Below, in pieces: positions 1-12,300 of a DNA stretch of 64,000 bases (position 1 is its first letter; every line of letters begins with the position of its first letter). The notes under the pieces are model-generated. The model did not search any database. It was not told the origin of the DNA and saw nothing but the letters and a program-made list of their open reading frames with translations. The position numbers and the translations under genes were made by a program. Origin of the DNA: Arcuatula senhousia (lineage: Eukaryota; Mollusca; Bivalvia; Mytilida; Mytilidae); NCBI GenBank assembly GCA_963971305.1, contig OZ020309.1, positions 6,503,001 through 6,567,000 on the forward strand. Reading direction: 5' to 3'.

Positions 1-166
1 ACTTTTCTTAATTTTGGGTATGAATATGAAAAAAGGTCAAGGTTATGCAAATTCATATCAAATTGATGTTCAAGGTCATTTAAGAGAGTTTTATAAGAAT
101 TTTGATGCTTGATTATGCAACTTGATAATCTTGTTCTTAAATTCACATAGTTTTCATATTTTGTAG

Positions 167-309
167 GATTTTTCTACAAGGTCATTAAAGGTCAGCGAGG
201 AATCCCCAATACAGATGTTACAGAGACAGATATCAGATGAAGATGAAGAAAACAATGAAGATGACAATGTTATACAGCTGTATCAGATGAGAAGACGATG
301 GGAAACTAG
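167..309 (+). CDS. RNF213: Exon 1 of window (residues 1-48), acidic linker
   Basis: Acceptor TTTTGTAG, donor GTAGAT; starts in phase 0 and ends 2 nt into a codon. Contains an acidic stretch, QISDEDEENNEDD, followed by NVIQLYQMRRRWE. It precedes the conserved PYLFFNPDH block of the family. The exact acceptor is less certain than for later exons because the previous exon is outside the window; the 166 bases before it look intronic. Confidence 0.75.
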
Positions 310-3300
310 GTAGATAGCATTGTTTATGATCCTTTAAATGTTAAAAACCTGGATATGTGTTATAGCATTAAAACTGTTGTAGGTAAAGAGATTTTTTTTG
401 CTGGAATATAAGTGTTCAGCTGAAGAAGCTCAACTGAAGTGTCCATTAGGTCGAAGTTGACAGAAGACCCCTTTAACTTTTAGGAGTTATGTCCCTTCAA
501 AGTTCAAAATTTAAGTTTTTCAAGTCTATTATATAAATGAAAATGACTGCAGGTTGTCCCTTCAGAGCACTACCAAAGTGTTGTAAAAAACCTTTACTTT
601 TAAAGATTATTTATATCAATACAAACCAGGTAAGTGGTTATGGCTCCTTGGAGCCTCCAGTGTTAAATCAAGTTTTTGTTATAAGGGCTATTCAAGAATT
701 AACTGTATGGGGGGGGGGGGGGTGGTAGGCACTATAATTAAAATTTTATGGGTGGTGGTATTTTTAGATATTTTTCAAATGCAACATAAAGGGAAAAAGA
801 ATTAAAATTTTATGCATGGTGGATATAAAAAAAAAGTCCCTTCCGACCCCCCATACATTTATTTCTGGAATAGCCATAAACATTTTATTTCTCTTTCAGC
901 CCACATCCCTACCTATTCTTCAACCCAGATCACCACAGTTTGACATTTCTGGGTTTCAACATCGACCGTAGAAGTGGTAACCTGATTGACCTTCAAACCA
1001 AAGAGGTTCTGGAACAAGGAATCATGCAAGCTAACCTGTTTGATGCCTTGAGAAGAAACCATGTCAACCTTACAGAAAACTTTGATGCTTTGCCAAGGTA
1101 TAAGATATGATAAACAAAAATACATTCAAAATAGGCAGCGGTTCCTCTTCTGGATCACCTGAGTTCACTCTTGTTTCGACTGGAGTTCCCGTTGTTGATT
1201 GATATTCAGTTATTTTGTGTTTCCATGTTTTACATGTTGTCTGTTTTTGTCCCGTTCTTGTTGGTGTTTACTGGTTTTGTCTCTGCCCTTTTGGACTTTT
1301 GACATTCGGATACCCCATTGGTACCTCTGCTTCTTACAAACAGTTTGTACGATTAGTTTTAATTGAAAAAAGGTTATTTGGTCAATACAAAAACGATACG
1401 CAATAAGTAACTGCATTTTGATTGGATAAAAGAAAGTTTGTACGAATAGCCACACAGCTAATCGTACAAACTATTTGTACTAGGAACCACTGCCTTCAAA
1501 ATAGTTATAACATACAGATATATGGCATTTGCTTTACATTCTTAGTTGATTTGCCCTTTTAGCTTTTGTTCCACTGGAATCTTACTTTACAGTAAGCTGA
1601 AATACATGTAAATTGTAATTTTTAAGATCATATGATTATGAGAAAATTTAATAAAACAAGAAGGGATATAGGGTATGTATGCATGACACAAAATCTTACA
1701 TTATAAATATGAAAAAAAAAAATTAACTAGCATCACTTCTATTGATGATCTTGTTCTGAATATGAATAAACAAATGATATACATGTATGGATTGAATGTA
1801 AACGTTCTTACCGATGAATCACATACAGTGTACATTTTAAAGTATACATGTATAACATATATATATATATATTTTTATTTCCACAAGGCATGAGAAGATT
1901 ATGAAGCTGTGTAATGTAATGGGTCTAGACATGGTCCATGATCCTGATGAGACGTATGAACTGACCACAGACAATGTTAAAAAGATACTGGCTATATACA
2001 TGAGATTTAGGTGAGTTATGATAGAAGGGGGAGGGTAAGGCATGGTCCATGATCCTGATGAGACGTATGAACTGACCACAGACAATGTTAAAAAGATACT
2101 GGCCATTTACATGAGGTTTAGGTGAGTTATGATAGAAGGGGGAGGGTTAGACATGGTCCATGATCCTGATGAGACGTATGAACTGACCACAGACAATGTT
2201 AAAAAGATACTGGCCATTTACATGAGGTTTAGGTGAGTTATGATAGAAGGGGGAGGGTTAGACATGGTCCACGATCCTGATGAGACGTATGAACTGATCA
2301 TGACCACAGACAATGTTAAAAAGATACTGGCTATCTACATGAGGTTTAGGTGAGTTATAATAGAAGGGGGGGGTTAGACATGGTCCATGATCCTGATGAG
2401 ACGTATGAACTGACCACAGACAATGTTAAAAAGATACTGGCTATATACATGAGATTTAGGTGAGTTATGATAGAAGGGGGAGGGTTAGACATGGTCCATG
2501 ATCCTGATGAGACGTATGAACTGACCACAGACAACGTTAAAAAGATACTGGCCATTTACATGAGGTTTAGGTGAGTTATGATAGAAGGGGGAGGGTTAGA
2601 CATGGTCCATGATCCTGATGAGACGTATGAACTGACCACAGACAATGTTAAAAAGATACTGGCCATTTACATGAGGTTTAGGTGAGTTATGATAGAAGGG
2701 GGAGGGTTAGACATGGTCCACGATCCTGATGAGACGTATGAACTGATCATGACCACAGACAATGTTAAAAAGATACTGGCTATCTACATGAGGTTTAGGT
2801 GAGTTATAATAGAAGGGGGGGGTTAGACATGGTCCATGATCCTGACGAGACGTATGAACTGACCACAGACAATGTTAAAAAGATACTGGCCATTTACATG
2901 AGATTTAGGTGAGTTATAATAGAAGGGGAGGGTTAGACATGGTCCATGATCCTGATGAGACGTATGAACTGACCACAGACAATGTTAAGAAGATACTGGC
3001 TATCTACATGAGGTTTAGGTGAGTTATAATAGAAGGGGGAGGGCTAGACATGGTCCATGATCCTGATGAGACGTATGAACTGACCACAGACAACGTTAAA
3101 AAGATACTGGCCATATATATGAGGTTTAGGTGAGTTATAATAGAAGGGGAGGGTTAGACATGGTCCATGATCCTGATGAGACGTATGAACTGACCACAGA
3201 CAATGTTAAAAAGATACTGGCTATCTACATGAGATTTAGGTGGGTATTAATAAAAAGGTTCGGGGGGAATACAGTTCATGGTCCTTGCAATAGTGACACA

Positions 3301-6300
3301 AACAAAATGACAAGAAGGATAAAAAGTTTATTTACATACTGTGGATTCATTTATTTTCGTGGGTACCAATTTTCGTGGTTTGATTATAACGGGCCAATTC
3401 GTGGATTCCTAATTTCGTGATCATACAGATCAATGTTAAATTTCCTTTTCTTTTGATATCAAATTTCGTGGATAAAGGCCACCCACAAAAACCATGAAAA
3501 TTGATGCCCCACGAATATTAAAGAAACCACAGTAACAATATTAAGTTCAATTTCTGAAACTGTCCAATTCATTTTATTATTATTTGACCGTTTTAATAGT
3601 TATGATTAAAGGGGGAATAAAATCAACATTTTACTGATGATATTGTTTTAAATACATTTCAGATGTGACATACCAGTTATCATCATGGGAGAAACAGGTT
3701 GTGGGAAAACCAGACTTGTAAAGTTCATGTGCTCCCTACAGCAACCTCCAGGGGTCAAAGTGGAAAACATGATACTAATGAAGGTTTGTACCTTTGTTTT
3801 AAAGAATCTGTTGAAAGGGAGATAACCAAACTTCTTCCAATTCCAGATTAATGTCAAAAAGATAATACTTTAGATAATGAAATAGAGTTAATTAAATTGT
3901 CAGGAAGTGATCCTGCAAGTACCTTTTAAAAAATCTAGTGCCTTGGTGGGTAAGTGGTCTAAAGTGCAGGTTAAAATACAACACTAATGATCACTAGTCA
4001 ATTACCACTACAGGGTGATGGATCGAATCCAAAGAGAAAAAAAAAGAATACCTCATCAATGGCTTGATTTTTATGCCCAATCTACGAAAGTAGAGGGGCA
4101 CATAGTGTTTGGGTCTGTTTTTCTGTTCGTCTCTCCGTCCCAAATGTTGCGAGATTTGGCATTATATCTTTCAGACATATATTTGTTAGTTCACATTTTA
4201 GCAAAACAGATCTTGGTATTGGTATACTACATACTAAAATTCTTTTGCAGGTTCATGGTGGGACAAAAGTCTCTGACATTGTAAGGAAAGTTGAAAAAGC
4301 AGAAAAAATAGCTCAGAAGAATTCAGCAGACTACCCTTATATGGACACTGTTTTATTCTTTGATGAAGCAAACACCACAGAAGCAATTGGTGTCATTAAG
4401 GAAATCATGTGTGATAATTCTCTGTGTGGAAAACCAATCAAACTTCATGAGAGGTTGAAGATTGTGGCTGCTTGTAATCCTTACAGAAAGTAAGTTAGAG
4501 AGATGGCATCTAAATGCAAGGTTATTCAATACATAATACTGTATCAAACTGATATTTTTTGTACTTTAAATTTATAATTATGGGAAATGAAACCAATCAA
4601 ACAGACATGAAAGGTTGAAGATAGTGGCTGCTTGTAATCCTTATAGAAAGTAAGAACATCATAAATAACCAAAGGCATTCAACTTTAAAATTCTGTTAGC
4701 ATTTATTAAACAAACAAGAGTCTCTATATTTTGTCACCAAAAACAGTTCCTCTGACAACATTCACATATAACAAGGTATTAAATAAAACTGGAATTCATT
4801 ATGAAAATAAGAAAACCTATATACTTTGGCCAATGTTTATAAACAGACGTTAGCACTGTATTTTCATAAATTTTAAATGTGTACATATTTTCTATGGTCT
4901 CTTTTGAATGATTCAGTTTCAGACTTTCAAAATATTTTGCAAGATATTGTCAGTCAAAATTCTCTTCCCTTATATATCCTGCTTAGTAAACTAGCTCAAA
5001 TGTGTGTAGGCTTAGTTCCGCTTACCCCATGCATGCATGGACAAAGCTCCACTAACCCCATGCATGCATGGGGCTAGTTGAGCTAGTTGAGTTAATACAT
5101 TTAGTTGAAAATACAGTGCTAACATCTTATTATAAACATTGGCAATTTTTTTATGGTTTTCTTATTTTAATATTGAATTCCAGTTTTATTTGATACCTTG
5201 TTTTATAAACTTTTTCCAATTGTTGATATAATGAATGATTTATGTGAGTTAGGAAGAGGGATGGTATTGTAATCACTTGGTTCGTCTGTCTGTCCATCAG
5301 TCCATAACAGATTTCTCTGATTCTAACAAATGGACTGATTTCAAATGGTACACACCTAAACACAGAGAGTTTTACTGTGCCTCTCCTTTCCATGTTAGTC
5401 AGTCAACGGCTTTCTGATTTTTGAATGGTTGAACAAGGGTTATAATGTTTAGCATGACTTAATTTACCCTAAGCTTGTTAATACTATAGTTCTTTATAAA
5501 TTTAATGTTATTTGTAGGCATTCTGAAGAATTAATCAAAAGATTAGAACAAGCAGGACTTGGGTACCATGTTGATGCTGACAAAACATCTGATAAATTAG
5601 GTATGTGGTGTGTTTGTAGTCTAATAAACTGACTATCTGACACAAAAAGTTTTTTTCCCTCGCCACAATTTGGAGTGGGACATAGAAATGTCGGGCCTCC
5701 TATTGTACCTTTTCTTGCAATAGATTTCTATCAATCGTAGGCCTTTGATATTTGGTATGCAGATTCAGGTAGGGGTCCCAAATATGGGTTTTCAGGTCTG
5801 TCGCTCACTTACTACCTGTTTAAAGAGCTGACATAATTTGTTTTCCTACTCAACAGCTAGGGGACCTAGAATCTGTTCTTGTTATAATTTGCAACTCAAA
5901 AGTATGGGTCAGTAGGTCAAAAGTCATCTCCCATGCACTTAAATACTAACAAAAGTTATATGCTTGCTGCCCTTGGCTTTAAATGCAGGTCTCTTGAGCT
6001 AATCATAGAATAACATGCCAAGAAACTCACATTCGATAAAGCTTATGATTCAGAAGTAAAAACAAAATCTATTTTATATAGGTAAAAGGTCAAGGTCACA
6101 TATACATCTGTAGATAGAGGTAATAGGTTTGGGTCAAATGAACTTTATCATGAAATCTTGTTGTGATAATTGTATTTGTTAACCATCCTGTTTTATTATA
6201 TTTACTTATAATTAACTAATATTCAATTCAGGTCGAGTACCCATGAGACGTTTAGTCTACAGAGTTCAGCCTCTACCACAGAGTATGTTACCCTTAGTCT

Positions 6301-9300
6301 GGGACTTTGGACAACTCAATACAGAGGTAGAGGAGATGTACATCAGACAGATGGTTCTCAGATATGTGAGTGTAAACTTGTAATTTATCTTTTTTTCCAC
6401 TTTCTGTGAAAGTGGGTGTATAGAATTTGACTCTCTGTCTGTTTATACATCATTCTGTTGGTATTGGTTTCAGGAGCAAAACTTTTGAATTCCTGGATAG
6501 AAATTCATGAACTTTACAAATATTTAAGTTAGGAGGAAGCCAATCGATTTTGGGTCAAAAGATCAAAGGTCATCAGTAAAAATTTGAAATTTATGAAGTG
6601 ATATTGGTTTCAACAGCATTACTTTGGAATGCCTTGATAGAATTTCATGAAACTTACACACATCAATGCTTATGGGGTAGGGAAGAAGTCTTTTGATTTT
6701 TGGTTCAAATGGTCAAAGGTCAAGGTAACAAGTGAAAAACTTTAAAATTTTAAAATGAAATTAGTTTCCACATGCATGTTACATTTCATTGTTAAAGGCA
6801 TATTGTCTATGGCAAACTCATTTTTTTACCCCCCAACTTTTTGGTGTCAATTAAACCGAAATGCAATAAAATGAATATTGAAAAACAAATTTGCCACAAA
6901 TTTTGCCTCAAAAGTGGTTTATATTGATCAAAATAGCACGACAATATTGATTGATATTTTATTTACCTGCATTACCTCACATTGACACAGATTTAGACTG
7001 AGTAGTTTTAACGCGGACACTACCGGTAATCGGAATCTCGGGTTTTGTCCCCGAATACATTGATATGTTGAAAAAATACTAATATTTTTGTGTTTACCTT
7101 TTAAATCACATTCAAAACTTAATACAGGCAATAATAATAAACATTTTTGTCAATTTTATTCATTAAGTAGCTCTAATATTCGGTTGCCGTTTTAATTTTC
7201 TTCCGAGCTAAAACTTCGAGAAACAGATTATGCACCACATGCAAGAACTATGGAAGTTTTCAATCAAAGAAAGTATAGTGTGCATGCTTATAGCTCATCT
7301 ACATCTCATGAATATGAATTTTTGTAAAGCTTTACAAATATTATATATTTTTCAATTTTTGAAGTAATAAGGTACCCTAGTGGTATTTTGAACGTTTGTA
7401 TCTTTTTTAAATAAACAAAACGAATAGTTTGACAACATTTTTTTGGTTTTACAAAAAAATAAGTTTTCATAGACAATATGCCTTTAAGCTGAAAAATTCT
7501 TATGACAATTTGTTTCCCATTAGGTTTCACTTTGTTATGCAAGCTGATATTTCTAAAACTAAAGCCTCCATTTATTTCAGATAAAAAATCAAAAACTACC
7601 AGCTTTACAAGGACTAGAAGATGTGGTTAGTAAGATCCTAACAGTCTCACAGGATTTTATGAGGGAACAAAAGGTGAGAAAACTTAATATTAGATACTTT
7701 TGGACATGCACCTTTTCTGAATTTAGGTTAAACAAAAAAGAAAAAAGTTGCAAACAGTTATTTGTAGAATGTTACATATTTTATATGCTATGTTCGGACA
7801 AGCTTTTTGCTGTAATGTTACAACTTGAGTTCACTTTTGTTGTTCATATTTGTGTTGACTGATTTTGTTTTGCCCTTTCAGACTTTTGACATTTGAATGC
7901 CCCATTGCTACATTTCTGCTTTTTAACACTGACAAAAACGAATAAGTTCAATATTTGTCCCCTGGTGCAATGTGGAGCGGGGACATAGAAATGCCTGTTG
8001 TCCATCCCTGTGTCCCTAGGTCCATCACACATTTTTTTCTAACAGATTTCTGAGCCACTATTTATCCTAGGCTTTTGATATTTGGTATGCAGCTTCAGGT
8101 AGGGGCCTAATTATGGCAGGATTTGTTTCCAGGTCTGTCACTTACCTACTTCCTGTTCAATTAGCTGACTTCGAATTTTTTAACAGATTTCTCAATTACT
8201 ACTATTTTTAGGCTTTCGATATTTGATATGCAGCTTCAGGTAGCGGTCTTATATGGTGGGATGGGTTTCCAGGTCCGTCACTTCCCTACTTCCTGTTAAA
8301 CAAGCAGATTTGGAATTTTTTAAGGGTCCAAAATGGAAAAACAATTTGTAACAGATTTCTTAGCTCCTATATTAACCCTAGGCTTTTGATATTTGGTATG
8401 CAGATTCAGGTAGGAGTCTTATATTGGTGGGATGCATTTCCAGGTCTGTAGCTTACCCACTTCCTGTTCAGCAAGCAGACTTAGAATTTTTGCTGCTTGG
8501 CAGGTGACCCAGGAATTCTGTTCTTGTTGAATTGACAATCATTTAAAAATTCAAATTACAATTGATGCAATGTAAATTCAATACATTGTAATTACAAAAT
8601 TATCATTTTATCAATAGGATGAGTGTAGTTTTGTGAGTTTACGAGATGTAGAGAGAGTTCTGGAGGTGATGAGCTGGTTTTACCAACAGAGTGAAGACGA
8701 CAACTTACTGTTCCGAATGATGAAAACAGGGGCAGATAACTATGACTCTGAAGATGAGGAATTTGAAGATGCTGAACAAGAGCAGGTAGTGATTTGGATT
8801 TGAAGCATTTCCAAAGTTAAAAGTTTTCTATTGCCGTCACAATCACTTATTCAATCAAACAAAAACAAAAAATTTTTATAATAGCAAGTCATCTGAATAC
8901 AGTTTGTAAGTTCAAAATCAGTAGATATAGAAATGAATTGGTCTTTATGTGTTAATAGATTTGAACTTGACATTATTATTAACACTAATGTAACATAAAG
9001 TGTTAATATGATTGAAATAGAGCTTCTTATGTTAATTTCAATGTTAAAAATTATCTAATCTTTGACTTTTAAAATGCTTTAAAGAAATTGTTCATCAATG
9101 CTGCAGTAACAAAAAATTGGTGTCATTAAATAAAATTACCTTTTTTAGAAATAAAATAGAATTTTAAAAATATGTTACTTAAAGCTTCAAAAAATTTTTT
9201 AATAGGGCATAGATGATGTGACCAGATCCCTTGTACTGGCCCTTGGAGTTTGTTATCATGCCTGTCTAAAGAACAGAGATGAATACAGGGAAGCAGTAGC

Positions 9301-12300
9301 TGGTTATTTCAGAAATCCTCTGAATTTATCCAGAGGTGCTGATCAGATCAAAGAAGAAATATCTAGGTTTGTGTTTTGTCTAGTTTGTATATGAGTATAG
9401 GTGGGAAAGGAGACAGGGATAGGGGAGAAGGGGATTAAGCATGGGTAGTGGGGCAGGGATGAGTGGAATTGGGGGTGGGCACAAGGGGAGGGGAACAGCT
9501 CTGAAAAGCAGGGGTAGATTAATACTGTTTATGGAATCAGGTATTAAGTGGACAGGGAGTGGGTATTGAAGAGCCCTTTTGTCCACCCTTCCTCCCCATA
9601 AGAGTATTTTAAGAGGTTTCCTTCATCAGTTTGCATAAACCGTTTTATGCTTAAGTATGCTTTACTTATAGATGTCAAGAGGTGTTTTTAGAAAGTGTAC
9701 AACTCGCCCCCAACATAGCCAAGAACCAGGCCTTGAAGGAGAACGTCTTTATGATGATAGTCTGTATAGAGCTAAGGGTACCTATGTTCCTTGTCGGTAA
9801 ACCTGGCAGTTCTAAATCACTGGCCAAGACAATTGTAGCTGATGCCATGCAGGGAAATGCTGCTCATAAAGTCCTCTTCAAGAAGTACAAACAGGTAAGC
9901 TAGTACTACTTTTATAGCAACCAATATGGCATGTAAAAAGAAGTACTCACAAACTTGTGTTTACACAGGGAAATTTTGTTCAAGTGAAATTCATGTGAAA
10001 TCAGGGTTAACGTGAATTTCACGTGCAACATTCATGTGAATTTCACATTAAACAAGCAATTCAACAGGAATTTCATGTTAATATCATGTGAAACTCACTT
10101 TAATTTCACGTTACAATTTTTTCACCTGAATTTCACTTGAAATTCTGAAAAATGAGAATTTTTATTTAAATATTTGTAGAATTGCATGAAAGTTATAGAA
10201 CATTAAAAATGTTGAGAACATTTTTTTCAGGTTAAATTCACATGATTGTTTCCACGTGAACTTCATGTTAAATTGCTCATTTGATGTGAAATTCACGTTA
10301 ATTTCATGTGAATTTCATGTGAACAAAATTTCCCTGTGTAGCTGAAGATTGTCAGTTATACATGTATACATATGAAAACATAACTATGTATTTTTTGTAC
10401 AGGCCCAAATGGTGTCATTTCAATGCAGTCCTCTGTCAGTACCTGAGGGGATAATGGGGACCTTCAGACAATGTGCAGCGTACCAGAAAGATAAAAACCT
10501 GGACAGATTTGTGTCCATCGTAGTTCTGGACGAGATTGGTCTAGCTGAAGATTCTCCCAGAATGCCACTGAAGGTAAAAGTATACTTTGGCTTGAATCAT
10601 ATGTTATTTATTTTTAATCCAGGGCCAATTGCAAAGCAGCGAGCAGGGACCGCTGGTCACATTGAAGGCTGCTGGCTGTTTTCCATAGTAGATGTTTAAA
10701 ATAAAGGTTGTGTTGTGTACACTTATTCCACATCTCATAATCTTCTATTTAAACATAAAAATTTTCATGTAATGGTCATTTATGCCCGATTGACTGTCGC
10801 AAAATGTGTATGAAAAAATTCCTGTGCAAAGATTTGTTCAATTATTGAAAGCTTATGTAAAATTGTAACTTTAAGATGAATATTTTTACCACTTCAGACA
10901 CAGTAGAATTAAGTACCAACCAGTATCTATAAATGGAAACTATGTGTAATTATCTTCTCTTTAAATTTCAGACATTACATCCCTTACTGGAGGATGGCTG
11001 TCCTGATGATGAAGACCCAGAACCCTACAAGAAAGTGGCCTTTATAGGGATCTCTAACTGGGCCCTGGACCCGGCTAAAATGAACAGAGGAATTCTGGTT
11101 CAGAGAGAAGTTCCTGACATTACAGAACTTAAGGAGAGTGCTGAGTAAGTTGTTCAATTAAAATTATTTACCTGATTTAAGTTTAAACATATTTATTTAC
11201 CATGGTTTGGGTTTTGATGCTTTTCACAGTTTGTGAATGTGGCCTTTGTAGCGGCCCCCATTGAGCCTAATCTTATGGATCTCTACAAGAGGGTTTTTAA
11301 CATGCTTATTGCTCTCTTTAATCACAGGACAAACTTTTTTCATCCCTTCCAAAGGACTAGCATCATTCCATGAGACCATCCCCGCAAAAAGAGAGATTCG
11401 AAAATTGGTTTCTGAAATGTTTACCCCTAATGAGGATCGAACCACCCGACATGTTTAAACCACTGTACCACTGGCTCTCATTTTAGCTGAGTTTAACCTT
11501 ATAAACATTTCATATCAATGAACACTTACTACTGTAAAAGAACTTAAATTCATGGGCATCAACTTTCAAAAAAGAATAATTTCTTCACTTGAATAGAAAA
11601 ATGTTAATATCTTGTAAAATGTATAGAAAGAACTAAAGAAATATTAAAGTGACATTTCAAATCTGAAATCAAAACACAAATGGATAAGGAGACACAAGGA
11701 AAATCCATGCAGGAACACAAAAAAACTACATGTAACCACATTATTGAAAATGTGATTTGTAAGTGGAAGCCATTTTAAGATGAGCATTTTGTCCAAAATA
11801 TTTTTTATTATTTCAAAGTTAAAGATACTTAATGTTGCAGCATACAGAAGTGTCATTAAAAAATCAAAACATACTTAAGCTATAAAAAAATCAGCTGGAA
11901 TCACACTAAATGTTTTTATGATTTGATTTTCCAGAGGTATTTGTTCTACCAATGGGGAGATATTAAAGTTGATAAACCCAATGATAGAGCCAATGGCCGA
12001 ATCTTATCTACAACTGTTTGAGGAAGCTTCTACAGAAATGAGGGAATTCTTTGGTCTCAGAGATTTCTACAGGTAGGCTATATAGAAGAGGATTGGATAA
12101 AGGTAATAACAAAACTACCGAACTTGAATGATCAATCTCATAGTCCAGAGAAAATGACAAAAACGAATCAGTCATACCGGAGAATTGGTGGATCGCAATG
12201 GTCCTGACTTGGTACAGGCATTTCAAACGAAATGGTGGGTTAAACCAGGTTTTATGGCGCCAAACCTCCCTCTTCCATTGCGATCTTAGGATCTGGTAAT

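Noticed and set aside
1..166. An upstream exon at the start of the window
   Set aside because: No splice-bounded open segment resembling the family; reads as intron.
1837..2555. Repeated minus-strand ORFs (SIFLTLSVVSSYVSSGSW)
   Set aside because: Antisense of array 1; identical in each unit and with no independent coding signal.
3130..3420. A 96-codon ORF containing ETYELTTDNVKKILAIYMRF
   Set aside because: It is the last array-1 copy read with intron sequence on both sides; the homologous part is only the duplicated exon edge.
3943..4030. Possible tRNA-like SINE head (TGGTGGGTAAGTGG and GGATCGAATCC)
   Set aside because: Boxes are about 65 bp apart and the arms do not fold convincingly; too weak to call.
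5025..5075. CATGCATGCATGG palindromes as a regulatory site
   Set aside because: They sit at the centre of a foldback element in an intron and are better explained as its loop.
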